From assembly GCF_000372725.1 (NCBI RefSeq), contig NW_005200881.1, forward strand, positions 941,447 to 1,005,446: a DNA stretch of 64,000 bases. The letters are read 5' to 3'. The position numbers and the translations under genes are program-made. Below are positions 21,066 to 31,809 of this stretch, one piece after another. Positions within the stretch are counted from its first letter, which is position 1; each line of letters starts with the position of its first letter. This DNA is from Emiliania huxleyi CCMP1516 (taxonomy: Eukaryota > Haptophyta > Isochrysidales > Noelaerhabdaceae). The notes under the pieces were generated by a model. It saw nothing but the letters and a program-made list of their open reading frames with translations. It made no database searches and was not told the origin of the DNA.

Positions 21066-21646
21066 ATGACGCGTTCTCGGCATCGCCGCGAGCATGAGAT
21101 ACAGAAGGCAATCGCTCACTTTTTGCGCGAACACTGGCCTGACATGCCCTTTGTGGGTTCTGTCAATGGCGCCTTCCTTGGCGGCGGTCGCCTTGGCGCC
21201 ATACGATGGAACGCACTCCGAACAACCGGGAGCTCGAGCGGCTACCCGGATGTTTTCGTGCACTGGCGAGGAGCCTTCAACGAGATCGGCTTGGCAGTCG
21301 AGGTGAAAGTACCCGGTGCTCGGCTGCAACCACGCCAACAGGAGTGGCGCACACGGTTGGTTCGGGCGGGTGCTGTGTTGTCGTCGTGCATTCACTCGAT
21401 GAGTTTGTGCAAGCTCTCAACAGCTACCTAGGAGACACGCCAGCACCGGCAGCGGAGAGCGACAATTCGGCAGACTCGATGCAGAGGGCGGATGAGGCAC
21501 TAGACGAGGTTGCCGCCGAGGCCGAGGAGTTCGAATACGGGGCGTGGGGCACTTGGGGATACGATTATTCTTCGGCGCCGGCTGCTCCGGCACACTCTGC
21601 ACCGGCTCAGCCTGGAAGCTCACTTGAGACTGCGATATCTCTCTAG
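21066..21646 (+). pseudogene. VRR-NUC family nuclease with one frameshift
   Basis: From ATG 21066 (MTRSRHRREHEIQKAIAHFL) the frame carries the VRR-NUC core: SSGYPDVFVH (catalytic Asp), then LAVEVKVPGARL with ExK, then Q in RQQEW. Near 21375 the conserved frame jumps by one base (VVVHSLDEFVQALNSYL continues in the next frame) and runs on through an acidic tail to TAG at 21646. VRR-NUC enzymes are structure- or end-specific DNA nucleases, common in phages, large viruses and mobile elements, and the C-terminal domain of FAN1. The lower-GC surroundings hint at foreign origin. A sequencing indel could also explain the break. Confidence 0.6.
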
Positions 21647-23164
21647 AGCACGGCTGCGACCGCCGGCTTTGCCGGCTTGTATTTATTTCGATCGATCAGG
21701 CTGCCTGCTGCAACCAAGAAATCTGCAACCGGTTCCTGTGGGTTGGGTAGTCTGTATCAGAGCACAACTCGAGCCGTCCGCAAATTTTCTGTTTTTTGGT
21801 TCGAGAGCTAGTGGATAAGTTGTTTGCAGCCCCGTTTTGATAAAAGATAAAAAAGAAAAAGCTCGCGGTGTGGCGGGCGGCGCTGTGGAGACCTGAAGGC
21901 CCGGAAGGTTGTGCCGGCTCAGCCGCGCGGCGAGGCGGCGGCGAGGTCTCCGAATCGATTGCTCCGGAGGAGCGCTGTTGAGGTGCGCCACCTCTTGAGC
22001 GCCTCCTCTCCGGCGCTCTCAGGCCGCAGCCTTTGCGTGGCCGTTGCGCTGCTGCGGCTCGCCGCCGGCACCGCTCACCGCCGCCCCCCTCACCGCCGCG
22101 CGAGCACGGCGCGCGGACCGAGCTGTCGCGTTGGTTCGGACGGATTACTGCCGCGGCGCGCTCGAGGGCGGTGTTCGCTTCCCCGCACGGCAGCAGATGA
22201 CGCTCTAGTTCCCGCCGCCACCTCATTTTTAGGCGCAGCTGCTGCGGCTCGTCGCCCACCGCCCCGTCGCCGCTCCCCTCGCCCGCGCGTGGCGCGCGGA
22301 CTCAGTTGTCGCGACGCAGCCGGCGGCGGCTCTCGGCGGCGTCTCTGCGGCGTGCAGCGCCGTGCTAGGTCGCCGGCGGCCGTCAACCAGCCCGTCGCTC
22401 ACCCGGCCGTGAGCCCGAGTCTTGGTCGAGTATATAGGCGGCTCCGAGCGGCGACGCTGGGTCCACCGCCGCGAGCCGCGCGGCGGCGGTCGCGACGCAG
22501 CCGGCGGCGGCTCTCGGCGGCGTTTTGGTGGCGAGCGGCGCAGTTGCGTTCACCCGGTGATTAGCCGCTAATCGCAGCCTCCGAGCCGATGCACTATCGA
22601 CGAGCCTCTATCAGCCCCGCTCGCACCGCCATAGGCCTCGCCACCGCCGCCACCGACTCACCTCGCCGCTCGGGTGGCACCTCCGGCAGGCTCTGCGGCT
22701 TGCGCGCCGGCCGCGAGGGCCGCCATGGCCGCGTCCGGATCGGTGGCGACCGCCGCGCCCGCGGGAGCGAGCGCGACCGACCTCGACGCCGCCGAGGCTC
22801 AGCCTGCGAGGCGTCGTAGCGGGCGCTGCCCGCCGCGCCTGCAGCAGAAGGAGCGCCACGCTTGCTCGCGCGCGGCGACGACCGGCACCGTGGCGCTCGC
22901 TCGACGGCGACGGCACGCGCGGCGCGGCGTACCCGCGCGTCTGGGCGGCGGCGGGCGGCGGCGCCGAGGCTGCTGCCGCCGTGGCAGCGCTGTGGCGGCG
23001 GCGAGGGCGACCGGCCGAAGGCGCGGCGCACACACGCGTGCTCGCTCCCGTACTCGCGGCGACGGCACGCGCGGCAGTGCGTACCCGCGCGTCCGGGCGG
23101 CGGGCTCGGTGGCGTCTATGCCGATCTGTAATGTGCGTGTGAGGGCCCGTATGTGGGTCGTTTG
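21647..23164. other. GC-rich region without recognised gene
   Basis: ORFs here are Arg/Ala/Pro-rich on all frames and look like composition artefacts. It contains a 35-bp direct repeat at 22308-22342 and 22489-22523. Confidence 0.5.
22308..22523. repeat. 35-bp direct repeat pair
   Basis: GTCGCGACGCAGCCGGCGGC and the following 15 bases occur identically at 22308-22342 and 22489-22523. Confidence 0.8.
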
Positions 23165-24752
23165 AGCCGGTGTGAGCTTGACGGCCCGAGATAAGTGCGG
23201 TTTGGGACAGCTCGGGCTTGCTACGGATGGGCCTGGGCCAGGAGAGCGACAGAGATGGCGAGGTGGTGAGCTGAGCGAGGCTGGAGAGTCCGCGCGTGTG
23301 ACCGCGTGTGAGTTCGCGCACAAGTGCCAAGAAGCGCATGTTTGCGGCGATTGCTCAAAACTGTGGGAGAGAAGGCCTACATATTATGACTGAACCCATG
23401 CCCCTGGTGCATGAGGACTGCGGGACGGGATATCGCGTGGCGCCGATATAATGACCTCCGAAATGCCCTCTCGCAATCGCCTCGGATGGGTCGCTCCACC
23501 GGCCACCGGGACAATCTCGAGCCCTCTCCGTGGCATCACGAGCCGGTGTGAGCTTGAACACCCGAGACAAGTGCGGTTCGGGATAGCTCAGGCATGCTAC
23601 CGATGGTCCTGGGCCAGGAGAGCGACAGAGAAGGCGAGGTGGTGAGCTGGGAAGCCGCTTCGTCGGCACCTGGACGTGTCGCGATGAACTGCCGAAAAGC
23701 ACCTTTTGCGGCTATTGCTCAAAACTTCGGGAGAGAAGGCCTACATATTATGACTGCATCTATGCGCCTGGTGCATGAGGGCTGCGGGTCGGGACATTTC
23801 ACGGTCGGTGGCGCCGGTGATGGCCTCCGGAAAGCCCTCGCAATCGCCTCGGATGGGGTCCACCGGAGACCAATCTCGAGCCCTCTGCGTGCCATCACGA
23901 GCCGGTGTGAGCTTGCAGACCCAAGGTAAGTGCGGTTCGGGACAGCTCGGGCGTGCTACTGATGGGCCTGGGCCAGGAGGGCGGCAGGGAAGGCAAGGCG
24001 GTGAGCTGGGAGCAGGAAGTAGCGCTTCNNNNNNNNNNNNNNNNNNNNNNNNNNNNNNNNNNNNNNNNNNNNNNNNNNNNNNNNNNNNNNNNNNNNNNNN
24101 NNNNNNNNNNNNNNNNNNNNNNNNNNNNCGGCTCGTGATGCCACGGAGAGGCCTCGAGATTGTCCCGGTGGCCCCATGGTTGCCAAGCGATTGCGAGGGC
24201 ATTCCGGAGGTCGTTATCGGCGCCATCGACCGTGATATGTCCCGATCCACAGCCCTCATGCACCAAACGCACGGATGCAGTCATAAAACGCAGGCCTTCT
24301 CTCCCAAATTCTTGAGCAATAGCCGCAAACAACGCTTTTTGGCAGGCTCATCGCGACACGCACACATGCCGACTCCCCAGCTTGCCAGCTCACCACCTCG
24401 CCTTCCCTGCCGCTCCCCTGGCCCAGGCCCATCGATAGCAAGCCCGAGCTGTCCCAAACCGCACTTATCTCGGGTCTCCAAGCTCACACCGGCTCGTGAT
24501 GCCACGGAGAGGCCTCGAGATTGTCCCGGTGGCCCCATGCCAAGCGATTGCGAGGGCATTCCGGAGGTCGTTATCGGCGCCATCGACCGTGATATGTCCC
24601 GATCCACAGCCCTCATGCACCAAACGCACGGATGCAGTCATAAAACGCAGGCCTTCTCTCCCAAATTCTTGAGCAATAGCCGCAAACAACGCTTTTTGGC
24701 AGGCTCATCGCGACACGCACACATGCCGACTCCCCAGCCTGCCAGCTCACCA
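23165..24752. repeat. R6 repeat cluster, head-to-tail copies then inverted copies
   Basis: Units of about 360 bases contain GAGCCGGTGTGAGCTTG, AAGTGCGGTT(T/C)GGGA, GGGCCTGGGCCAGGAG, TTTGCGGC(G/T)ATTGCTCAAAA and GCATGAGGGCTGCGG. Two to three copies are in plus orientation (23165-24028); after the gap, two are in minus orientation (24129-24752). The last copy is cut off exactly where the copia frame begins. Confidence 0.85.
24029..24128. other. Assembly gap (100 N)
   Basis: Exactly 100 undetermined bases, probably a nominal gap length. It sits where the R6 copies switch orientation, so the inverted structure around it is unverified. Confidence 0.95.
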
Positions 24753-24754
24753 CC

Positions 24755-27466
24755 TACCTCGTTCACAAGCCGAACTCTGCCGAGGTCGCCGATTCGTTTC
24801 GCGAGTTCCACCACAACAACGAGCATCGGCTTCGAAATGGAAAGGTCTATGCCTTCCTTGACGACAACGGGCTCGAGTACCATGGCGATGCCATCGACGG
24901 ACCAGATGGAATCGTGCGGCAACTCATCGTCAAGCGCCAATTTGGCATTGCTAACGAAGACAACACCAACCCCATCGCCGAGCGATGCCACGGAGTCTTC
25001 CAGCACGCTGTGTGCGCGTGCCTTGCCTATGCCGACGATGCGCCCCAGTGCCTGTGGCCGTGGGCTATGCGACAGAGCGAGCTCGTCTTCCGACACCTCG
25101 CTACCACGTCGCATTCCCCCCCAATCTCGCCACGTGACTTTGCAAATCCAAATCTCGAGCCAGCCGAGCTTGGATGGGCGCGAGTTCTATTTTGCAACGT
25201 CACTGTTTTCATCCCGCTGCGAGACAAGGATAACAAGATCAGCCACACCCAGGCCGATGCTTGCCACCTTGGATACGACGAGAATCGCCGCTGCCACTTC
25301 GCCTATGTTCCGTCGCTGCGTCGCGTCGGCAGCTACCGCGTCACGTCGTGGTGCGGAGAAAACAAGTTCACCATCGCGAAGACCATCTCATGTGACACGC
25401 CAATCACATACATGCAGAGTGACTTCCCCTTTGGCCGCGCCACCGGTGCCTTCCTGCCCAAGCACTTTGTTGCGCGTCGCCCGCCCGCCCGCCCAGCTGG
25501 CCTGCCAGACCAGGGGGGAGCAGCAAACGCAGATGGTCCGACAGCCAGCGACGGCACCGTAGCCCTTGTACGGCGTTATGCCGCCGTCGGCTGCGCCGCA
25601 TTTGCCAGTGGGCAACAGACTATTGCCCGCCTCGCAACTGACCGGCTTGCAGAGATAGCCTACTCGGCCTTCATCGACGACGACAACACCGAGGTCGCAT
25701 GCGTCTGGAACGACACAGGCTGCAAGCCGCCGCCAATCGAGATAGCGCTTGCAATCCAGTCCGTCGCTTCACAGACTATGCCAGACATCAAAACAGTCGA
25801 ACAGGCTCGCCAGTCTATTTACTGGCCTCTCATCAAACGTGCCATGGAGGATGAGATTCACGGAAAGTACGTCGTCAACCGAGCGTGGGACGTTGTCCGA
25901 CAGGAGCCGTGGATGCACGTCATTGGAGTTAAGTGGGTCTTTACCTTTGTCTTCAATGACGACGGCAGCATCGCCAAGGTCAAGGCTCGTCTCGTTGGGA
26001 AAGGCTTTGGACAACGTGAAGGCAAGGAGTACCACGAGTGTTTTGCGCGCACTCTGAGCGCAACAGCCTTCCGCCTATGGTGTGCCATAGTCGCTGACGA
26101 AGACCTCGAGACTGACACTGCCGACGGCGTCAAGGCGTTTACTCAGGCTGACGTCGATGCCGAGATCTACACCCAGATGCCACCCGGGTTCGTCAAGAAG
26201 GGCTTTGTGCTCATGCTTCTCAAGGCGCTCGAGGGCATCAAACAGGGCTCCTACCTTTGGTTCAAACTCAACCAGGACGCCCTCGTCAAGCTTGGCTGCG
26301 TCGCCTCGCTCACCGAGCCAAACTTCTACAGCCACCCAGCCTTTCGCCTAATCATCGTTGTTTTTGCAGACGACGTCGCAAACGGCTTTGCCGCTTCCGC
26401 CACCGACCAATACGTCCGGTTCAAAGAGGAATATGGAACGTACATCAAGATTGCGACGCTCGATATCGTCCCCATCTCCGTCTTCACCGGAATCGAGGTA
26501 CTCCGCGACCGAGCCAACCGCACGCTCACTATTCGGCAGACCCGGTACATCGAGCGGATTGCCGCCCTCTACGGCAACGAGATTGGCGCTCGTGCCCAGT
26601 CCACCCCAGCCGGCTCGACCGACGTCCAGCGCGCCCTCTTCGATAAGCTCGAGCCTGCTGCCGAGTGCGACCGCATCCCCGTCACCGAGTTCCTGAAGCC
26701 GCTAGGAACCATCGGGTGGCCTGCCGAGATGACGCGCCCCGACATCAAGTACTTCTTCTCGAAGCTCGGCTCTTTCTCTCAGGCTTGCGGCGCCGTCCAT
26801 CGTGACGCCATCATGACCGTCATCAACTATCTCAACGCCACAAAGCACCTCGGCATCACCTACGGCGGAAAGCTCAAGATCCCCTACGGACTCGACACTT
26901 TCCCGCCAGGCTTCATCGAGTCTCGTGGCCTCCACGCCTACCATGACGCCTCCTTCGGCAAGGCGCCACACTACGGCGGATGCGTCGTGATGTTCAACAA
27001 CGGCGCCATCGACTGGAGCGCCAACAAGTCCAAGATCGAGGCTCTCAGCGTCGCCGAAGAGGAGACCGCCACCGCCTCCGTCGCCGCCAAGAAAGTCGTC
27101 TCCTGCCGGCTCATGCTCGAGCATGCTGGCCGAGCTGTCGCAGGCCCCACGCCCCAGCTCGGTGACTGCAAAGCCGTCTTTGACATCATCGTCAAGCCCG
27201 GCTCTACTGCTCGCACGCGCTACTACGAACGTGCCACCATGTTTGTCAAGCGCCTTTTCATGCTCCGCCATGTCGCGCCGTACCTCGTCGGCACTGCTTA
27301 TATGATCGCCGACGTCTTCACCAAGACGCAGGCGACACGAGCTATGTTCTTCACCTGTCGCGACTACATGCTCAACGCCAGCAACGGCCCCGGCTTTGCT
27401 GTGACGCTCCAGGGGCAGGCTGCCCGGCTGTGGAGCAAGCTCGTCGCGACCGTCGGCAAGGCGTGA
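24755..27466 (+). mobile_element. Ty1/copia-type retrotransposon, 5'-truncated (integrase end, RT, RNase H)
   Basis: An open frame without stops from the junction at about 24755 to TGA 27466. It starts inside the integrase core (FLDDNGLEYHG) and passes an integrase C-terminal region. It then shows copia RT blocks: VKWVFTFVFNDDGSIAKVKA; AFTQADVDAEIYTQMPPGF; and VVFADDVANGF, where the usual YVDD is FADD. The RNase H part has YHDASFG and ALSVAEEETATASV, and near the end ADVFTKTQ. Gag, protease and the integrase zinc-binding part are missing: the R6 repeat abuts the break. The uninterrupted RT frame suggests recent activity. The first in-frame ATG is 24914 but is unlikely to be biologically meaningful. 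Confidence 0.9.
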
Positions 27467-27519
27467 GACATCACCGCCTTCGCCGAAGACGCGCGAGTCG
27501 TCCGAGATAGTTGCCGATG

Positions 27520-27715
27520 CAACTAGGGGGGAGCGTTAGAGACGACTCTCTCTCTCCCAACTGTGAACAGTCGTTATCTGTATATGCGCAGCTATTCATA
27601 GCCGCGCCTGTTGTTTGTTTGTGTGTGTATCCGCGCTCTTGGCGCGATTACGAGAGTGACTAGTGTGTCGCACTAGTTGTACTTTTCGTAATAGTATTCC
27701 GCATTCATTGCGAGG
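27520..27715 (+). mobile_element. Possible 3' polypurine tract and LTR of the copia element
   Basis: About 55 bases after the stop is a purine tract AGGGGGGAGCG followed by TTAGAGACGAC, a usual layout for a copia 3' LTR start. No second LTR is present, so the right end (somewhere before the sequence near 27715) cannot be fixed. Confidence 0.4.
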
Positions 27716-27880
27716 GCGGACCACTCCTAGCGTGCAGACCGCGGGAGCTGGTGCCGCGGCCAGTGGAGACCTGGCCTGCGCTGTGACGCGCGCGCTCATC
27801 TTCAACGGAGACGACACCGCAATCACCCACCGTTGCGGTGTCGGTGCCAGCGCCAAGCCACGCGGATCGACAGCGTCATT

Positions 27881-29193
27881 CTAGATCGCATCGAGCATCA
27901 CCTCCATCATCAGCGCCGGGCTCTCCTGCAGTGGCAGCAGCGTCGGCTTGGCCTCTGTGCGGATCCGCCGGAAGTTGCGCGCCACGAAGCGCAGGGCCGA
28001 CTCACGCAGGTCGTCGAGCTTGTACTGGTCGGCCTGGATGAACCACATGACCGCGTTCTGCACGGTGAGGTCGCGATGGCAGCGCCGCACCGTGTGGTTG
28101 TACACGCGGTCAAGCTGACACTCCCTTGCCTTCCGCATCACGTCGACCATGTTCTTGTCGGTGTAGATGTACGCCAGCAGCTCCTTGAACGCCGATGAGC
28201 TCATGCCGCCGATCGGCACCTCGGAGCTGGGCTGGGCCTCTCTGAAGCTGGCGGAGAGCATGGTCCGGAAGTACTCGCTTCGCGCAGCCAGCAGCGCGCG
28301 GTGCGCGGTCACCTTCTCGCCCTCCACCACAAACGTGATGTCAGCAAAGGAGCTGTCGTCGAGCAGCGCTCGCATCTCGTCGCGGTAGGCCGACGGCAGC
28401 GTGGGCGGCAACTTGCCTCGCGTAGGAGGCGGCAGCAGGGCGGCAATCGAACGGATGCGACCATTGTTCTTGTCAGACACGAGGACGTTGCCCTCGGCGT
28501 CGACGGCCAACTTGCTAGGGGTGCCGCAATGCCCTGCCCTTCGATGCTGCCTGCGTTGCCGCTGCCCGCGAGCGTGGTCACCGTGCCGTCGGGTGCAATC
28601 TTGCGAATCCGGTGGTTGCTCTGGTCCGCCACGTAGACGCAGCCATCGCCGTCCACCGCCGCACCTGTAGGGGTGTGGAAGTGCGCCGCGATGCCCTGGC
28701 CGTCGGCAAAGGTTGCGCTGCCGCTGCCCGCGAGCGTGGTCACGGTGCCGTCGGGTGCAATCTTGCGAATCCGGTGGTTGCTCTGGTCCGCCACATAGAC
28801 GCAGCCATCGCCATCCACCGCCACACCTGCAGGGTGGTGGAAGTGCGCCGCGATGCCCTGGCCGTCGGCAAAAGCTGCGTTGCCGCTGCCCGCGAGCGTG
28901 GTCACGGTGCCGTCGGGTGCAATCTTGCGAATCCGGTGGTTGCTCTGGTCCGCCACGTAGACGAAGCCATACATGTCCAACATGTCCACCGCCACGTCCT
29001 CAGGGTTGTGGAAGTGCGCCGCGGCGCCCTGGCCGTCGGCAAAGGTTGCGCTGCCGCTGCCCGCGAGCGTGGTCACCGTGCCGTCGGGTGCAACCTTCAT
29101 GATGCGATGCTGGCTGCACACCACCTTGCACCCGTCGTCGAGCGCATCGATGCCTGTGGGCCCAGCGCACGCGATCAACGTGCTGACCTGCAT
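27881..29193 (-). CDS. NHL-repeat plus BTB-domain protein, with one frame break
   Basis: From ATG 29193 (MQVSTLIACAGPTGIDAL) four to five NHL repeats of about 53 residues follow, each VADQSNHRIRKIAPDGTVTT then LAGSG...FADGQGIAAHFH. Near 28525 the expected repeat is about 10 bases short (GIAA then PSKLAVDAEGNVLVSDKNNG in another frame). The second frame then continues with a BTB domain (DDSSFADITFVVEGEKVTAH; HRALLAARSEYFRTML) and BACK-like helices to 27881. The BTB frame could alternatively start within its own exon. The architecture matches the broken gene at 16416-17480 but the sequences are not close. Confidence 0.7.
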
Positions 29194-29280
29194 GCTGCGG
29201 CTGGTGTGGGCGGCGGGCGCGTCAACAATGGCGCGCCACTCGGGTCGACAACAAAGAATTTTTTTGTTTTACACACCCTT

Positions 29281-30078
29281 TTATAATACACCTTGTCAGG
29301 AGCAGGAGAACTAGGAGAGCGCAACCAGTAGGAGGCCCGCGCCTGCCCCCGTGCCGCCGGGTGCAACCTGTCCTATACGAGAGAGGAATCCCTGGGACCC
29401 TGTCGTGTGGGTGAACCCTGCCCAGCCCCCCTCCGTGTCGCGATGCGCTCCCCGCTCCCGTTCCCCTGTGTCCCTGATCGTCCTTACAAGATCCTGCTCG
29501 CGCAGGTGGGGACCCTGTCCTTCTCCCACCCCTCGTTTGGCGTGCCCGTTTTATTTATTTATTTAGTTGTTGTTTATTTATTATAATACACAGGCATCAT
29601 CCGTAGAGGCACGAGTGTTCGAAGAGAGAGTGGACCTGAGCAACAACATGACCTGTAGGCAAATGATCGGAGTGGGAGTCAGAAATGTGGTCCTTGCGCG
29701 AGGGGAGCTCGATAGACTCGAGGGGCCAGGATACGCCGCGAGGAGGACGGAGTTGCGCCGAAAAGGCGAAAGAAGCCGCGAGAACAAGGGACCGGCAGGC
29801 GGTGGCGTCACAGGACGAGGCAGAAGAGAACGACGCGACAGAGGAGGAAATGACAAGGGAGAGAACGACGAGAGTGGGACGACCGCGAGGTGGCATGAAG
29901 GTTGCAGCGAGAAGCGGCGAGAGACTGCGAAGAGAGATAGGAAGAGGCAGACTCCCTAGGGTGGGCGACGGCTAGCGCACCACACACCTCTCCTTAAAAT
30001 CCCTGTGTGGTGGCGGCGTGCCGTCCTCCCATCCCTCCCTTGGGTTGTGTTTTTGCTTTCTTTCTTTTATAATACACA
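29281..30078. repeat. Three direct copies of TTATAATACAC bounding two insertions
   Basis: The word occurs at 29281-29291, 29581-29591 and about 30067-30077 (the last two extend to ...ACACAG). About 290 and 475 bases lie between them, and the second interval ends with the R1 element. This is consistent with two insertions re-using one target site. Confidence 0.6.
29912..30068 (+). repeat. Dispersed element R1, long copy
   Basis: Inverted match to 12303-12463 over the full length. The R1 core starts at TTAAAATCCC (29994). Confidence 0.85.
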
Positions 30079-30151
30079 GCCTCGGCACATGGGCAGTCAA
30101 GAGGAAGCATGCACCTTCTCAGGACAGCGCCATCTCTCTCGTGAGTGAGTG

Positions 30152-30202
<51 letters not shown>

Positions 30203-30275
30203 CTCTCTCGTGGACCGGCAAACTGGGTGGTCTCGTGTCACGAGTCACCAATTGTGGGACCAGTGCGGCATAGAG
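30076..30275 (+). repeat. Dispersed repeat R2, copy 1, interrupted by (AC)n
   Basis: GGGCAGTCAAGAGG, CACCTTCTCAGGACAGC, GGACCGGCAAACT and GGGACCAGTGCGGCAT are shared with 57338-57453. This copy is split by an (AC)n tract at about 30153-30201. Confidence 0.8.
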
Positions 30276-30349
30276 CATATGACGTTCCCCGACGAATGGG
30301 GCGGTGGCGGTGGCGACGGCGGCCCGACCGAGTCGACGTCCCGCTCTCG

Positions 30350-31252
30350 ATGCAGAGCAACGAGGCGCTCCTCATCAAGACGCTGCTGGCGCGGAGCTGC
30401 CCGAGCGCAAGGCTGAGCCGCGTGCAGCGCGTGCAGAACAAGAAGCTGTGGCGCGCCCATTGCCGCGACGAGCTCGTCCACACCTGCGCCGGCGGTTAAC
30501 GAGATGCTCCTCTTGGCACGGCGGAGCGGGCGGTGGCGGATGTGCTCGCGCATCAGAACGGGCTCGACCCGCGCTTCTCCAAGGGCGGCTTTTACGGCCA
30601 GGGCATCTACCTCGCGGAGGACCCGTCCTACCCGATCGGCGGCCGGTATGCGCACCGCGTCTCCGCGGCTCGGGCGGGAGCCGCGTGCAGCTGCTCATCG
30701 TGAAGGCCGCCCTCGGCTCGCGGAGACGAGGGCGATGCGCATGCGGACGTGCGCATCGAGGGCCCTCCCCGACTCCTCTACGACAGCGTGCGCGGCGGGC
30801 CGCACCGCCCCTTCGTCTCCGGCGGAGGCGAGAACGGGTGCGACGCGTCCATCGTGCACGTCGTGTACGAGTCGCGCCAGATGTACCCGGCGTACGTGAT
30901 CGAGGTCGAGATGGAGATGGGAGCCGAGGTGGTGGCGGCCGTGCACAAGAACTCGACCGAGGGGAGTGCGAGCGCTGGCCCGGCACCCAAGCGGCAGCGC
31001 CACGCTGCGCCGAGCGGCGGCGGCGGCGGCGGCTCCAGCGGCGGCGGCTCCAGCCATTCTGCTGCTGATGTCCCCGCTGCTGCGCCACCGAGCGATGCGG
31101 AGGTGCGGGCGATGGGCGTGGCGGCGGCGGTGGCGGCGCTGCGGGCGCACGCGTCGGTCAGTCGCGTCGCGCTTGTGGCTTGCGGGCGGTTGGCTGAGCT
31201 GTGCTTAGAGGCGCAGAACAGGCAACCTGCGGCGGATACGGGCGCGATGTGA
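30350..31252 (+). pseudogene. PARP-type mono-ADP-ribosyltransferase, decayed
   Basis: Reading blocks in successive frames reconstruct parts of a PARP catalytic domain: VQRVQNKKLW; VNEMLL; GLDPRFSKGGFYGQGIYLAE; VQLLIVKAALG; RLLYDSVRGG; IVHVVYESRQMYPAYVIEVE. The frame shifts near 30498, 30518, 30665 and 30720. The shift at about 30518 removes the bases that should encode the FH of the LFHGT motif, so the NAD-binding His is absent as read. A Gly/Ser-rich C-terminal tail follows to TGA 31252, which lies inside repeat R4. Active members transfer ADP-ribose from NAD to proteins; this copy looks non-functional unless the indels are assembly errors. Confidence 0.65.
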
Positions 31253-31332
31253 CAAGACTTGTCTACTGGCTGGAGCCGAGCAGGAGGGCCCGGCGCACAA
31301 CCCCTGGTCAACTCACCCTCCACACCCCGTAC
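31249..31332 (+). repeat. Dispersed repeat R4, copy 2
   Basis: Inverted partner of 18082-18163. It begins exactly at the stop codon of the PARP-like remnant. Confidence 0.85.
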
Positions 31333-31809
31333 TCCGAGTCCAACTCGTCGCCACGGGCGGAGACCGAGAGCAGACCTCTCTTTCTCAGACACGAGCGAGA
31401 CAGCTCATCACAGAGACGATCAAACATCAATATATCTAGAAAGAGAAAACACAAAGCGTAGAGTGTCGCTCACGCCAGTCGCACGAGCACGACTCTCTCT
31501 GGTTTGATTCTCTCTGTGGCATGTGCCGATTTGGTGCTCGGGGAGCCGCGCACGCTTCAAGTCCAAGTGGGGGCACGCCGGGCACACGAACATGCACACG
31601 ATCTCTCTCGCTCTCGCTCTCTCGCGCTCCCTCCCCCCCCCCCCTCTCTCAATTCTGGTGAGGCCCTCCCCGTTCTCGCTCGCCCGCCGCAGCATCGCCT
31701 GCGCGGCAAGCGAGCCCCACCCCCTCCTCCCCTTCTCTCCCGGGGCGGGCTCTACACACACAGTCTCCGGGCCCGAGGGCCGGCGGCGACCGGGGCGACC
31801 GCTGCGGAC
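31333..31809. other. Intergenic spacer
   Basis: No gene seen. It contains an imperfect CT-rich tract (about 31600-31660) and lies between the convergent PARP remnant and the nucleoside-hydrolase-like gene. Confidence 0.5.

Larger units (their letters stand above)
29194..30349. other. Intergenic region of nested insertions
   Basis: No supported gene. It is built from at least two insertions bounded by the same short word TTATAATACAC (29281, 29581 and 30067), a long R1 copy, an R2 copy and an (AC)n microsatellite. Confidence 0.6.
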
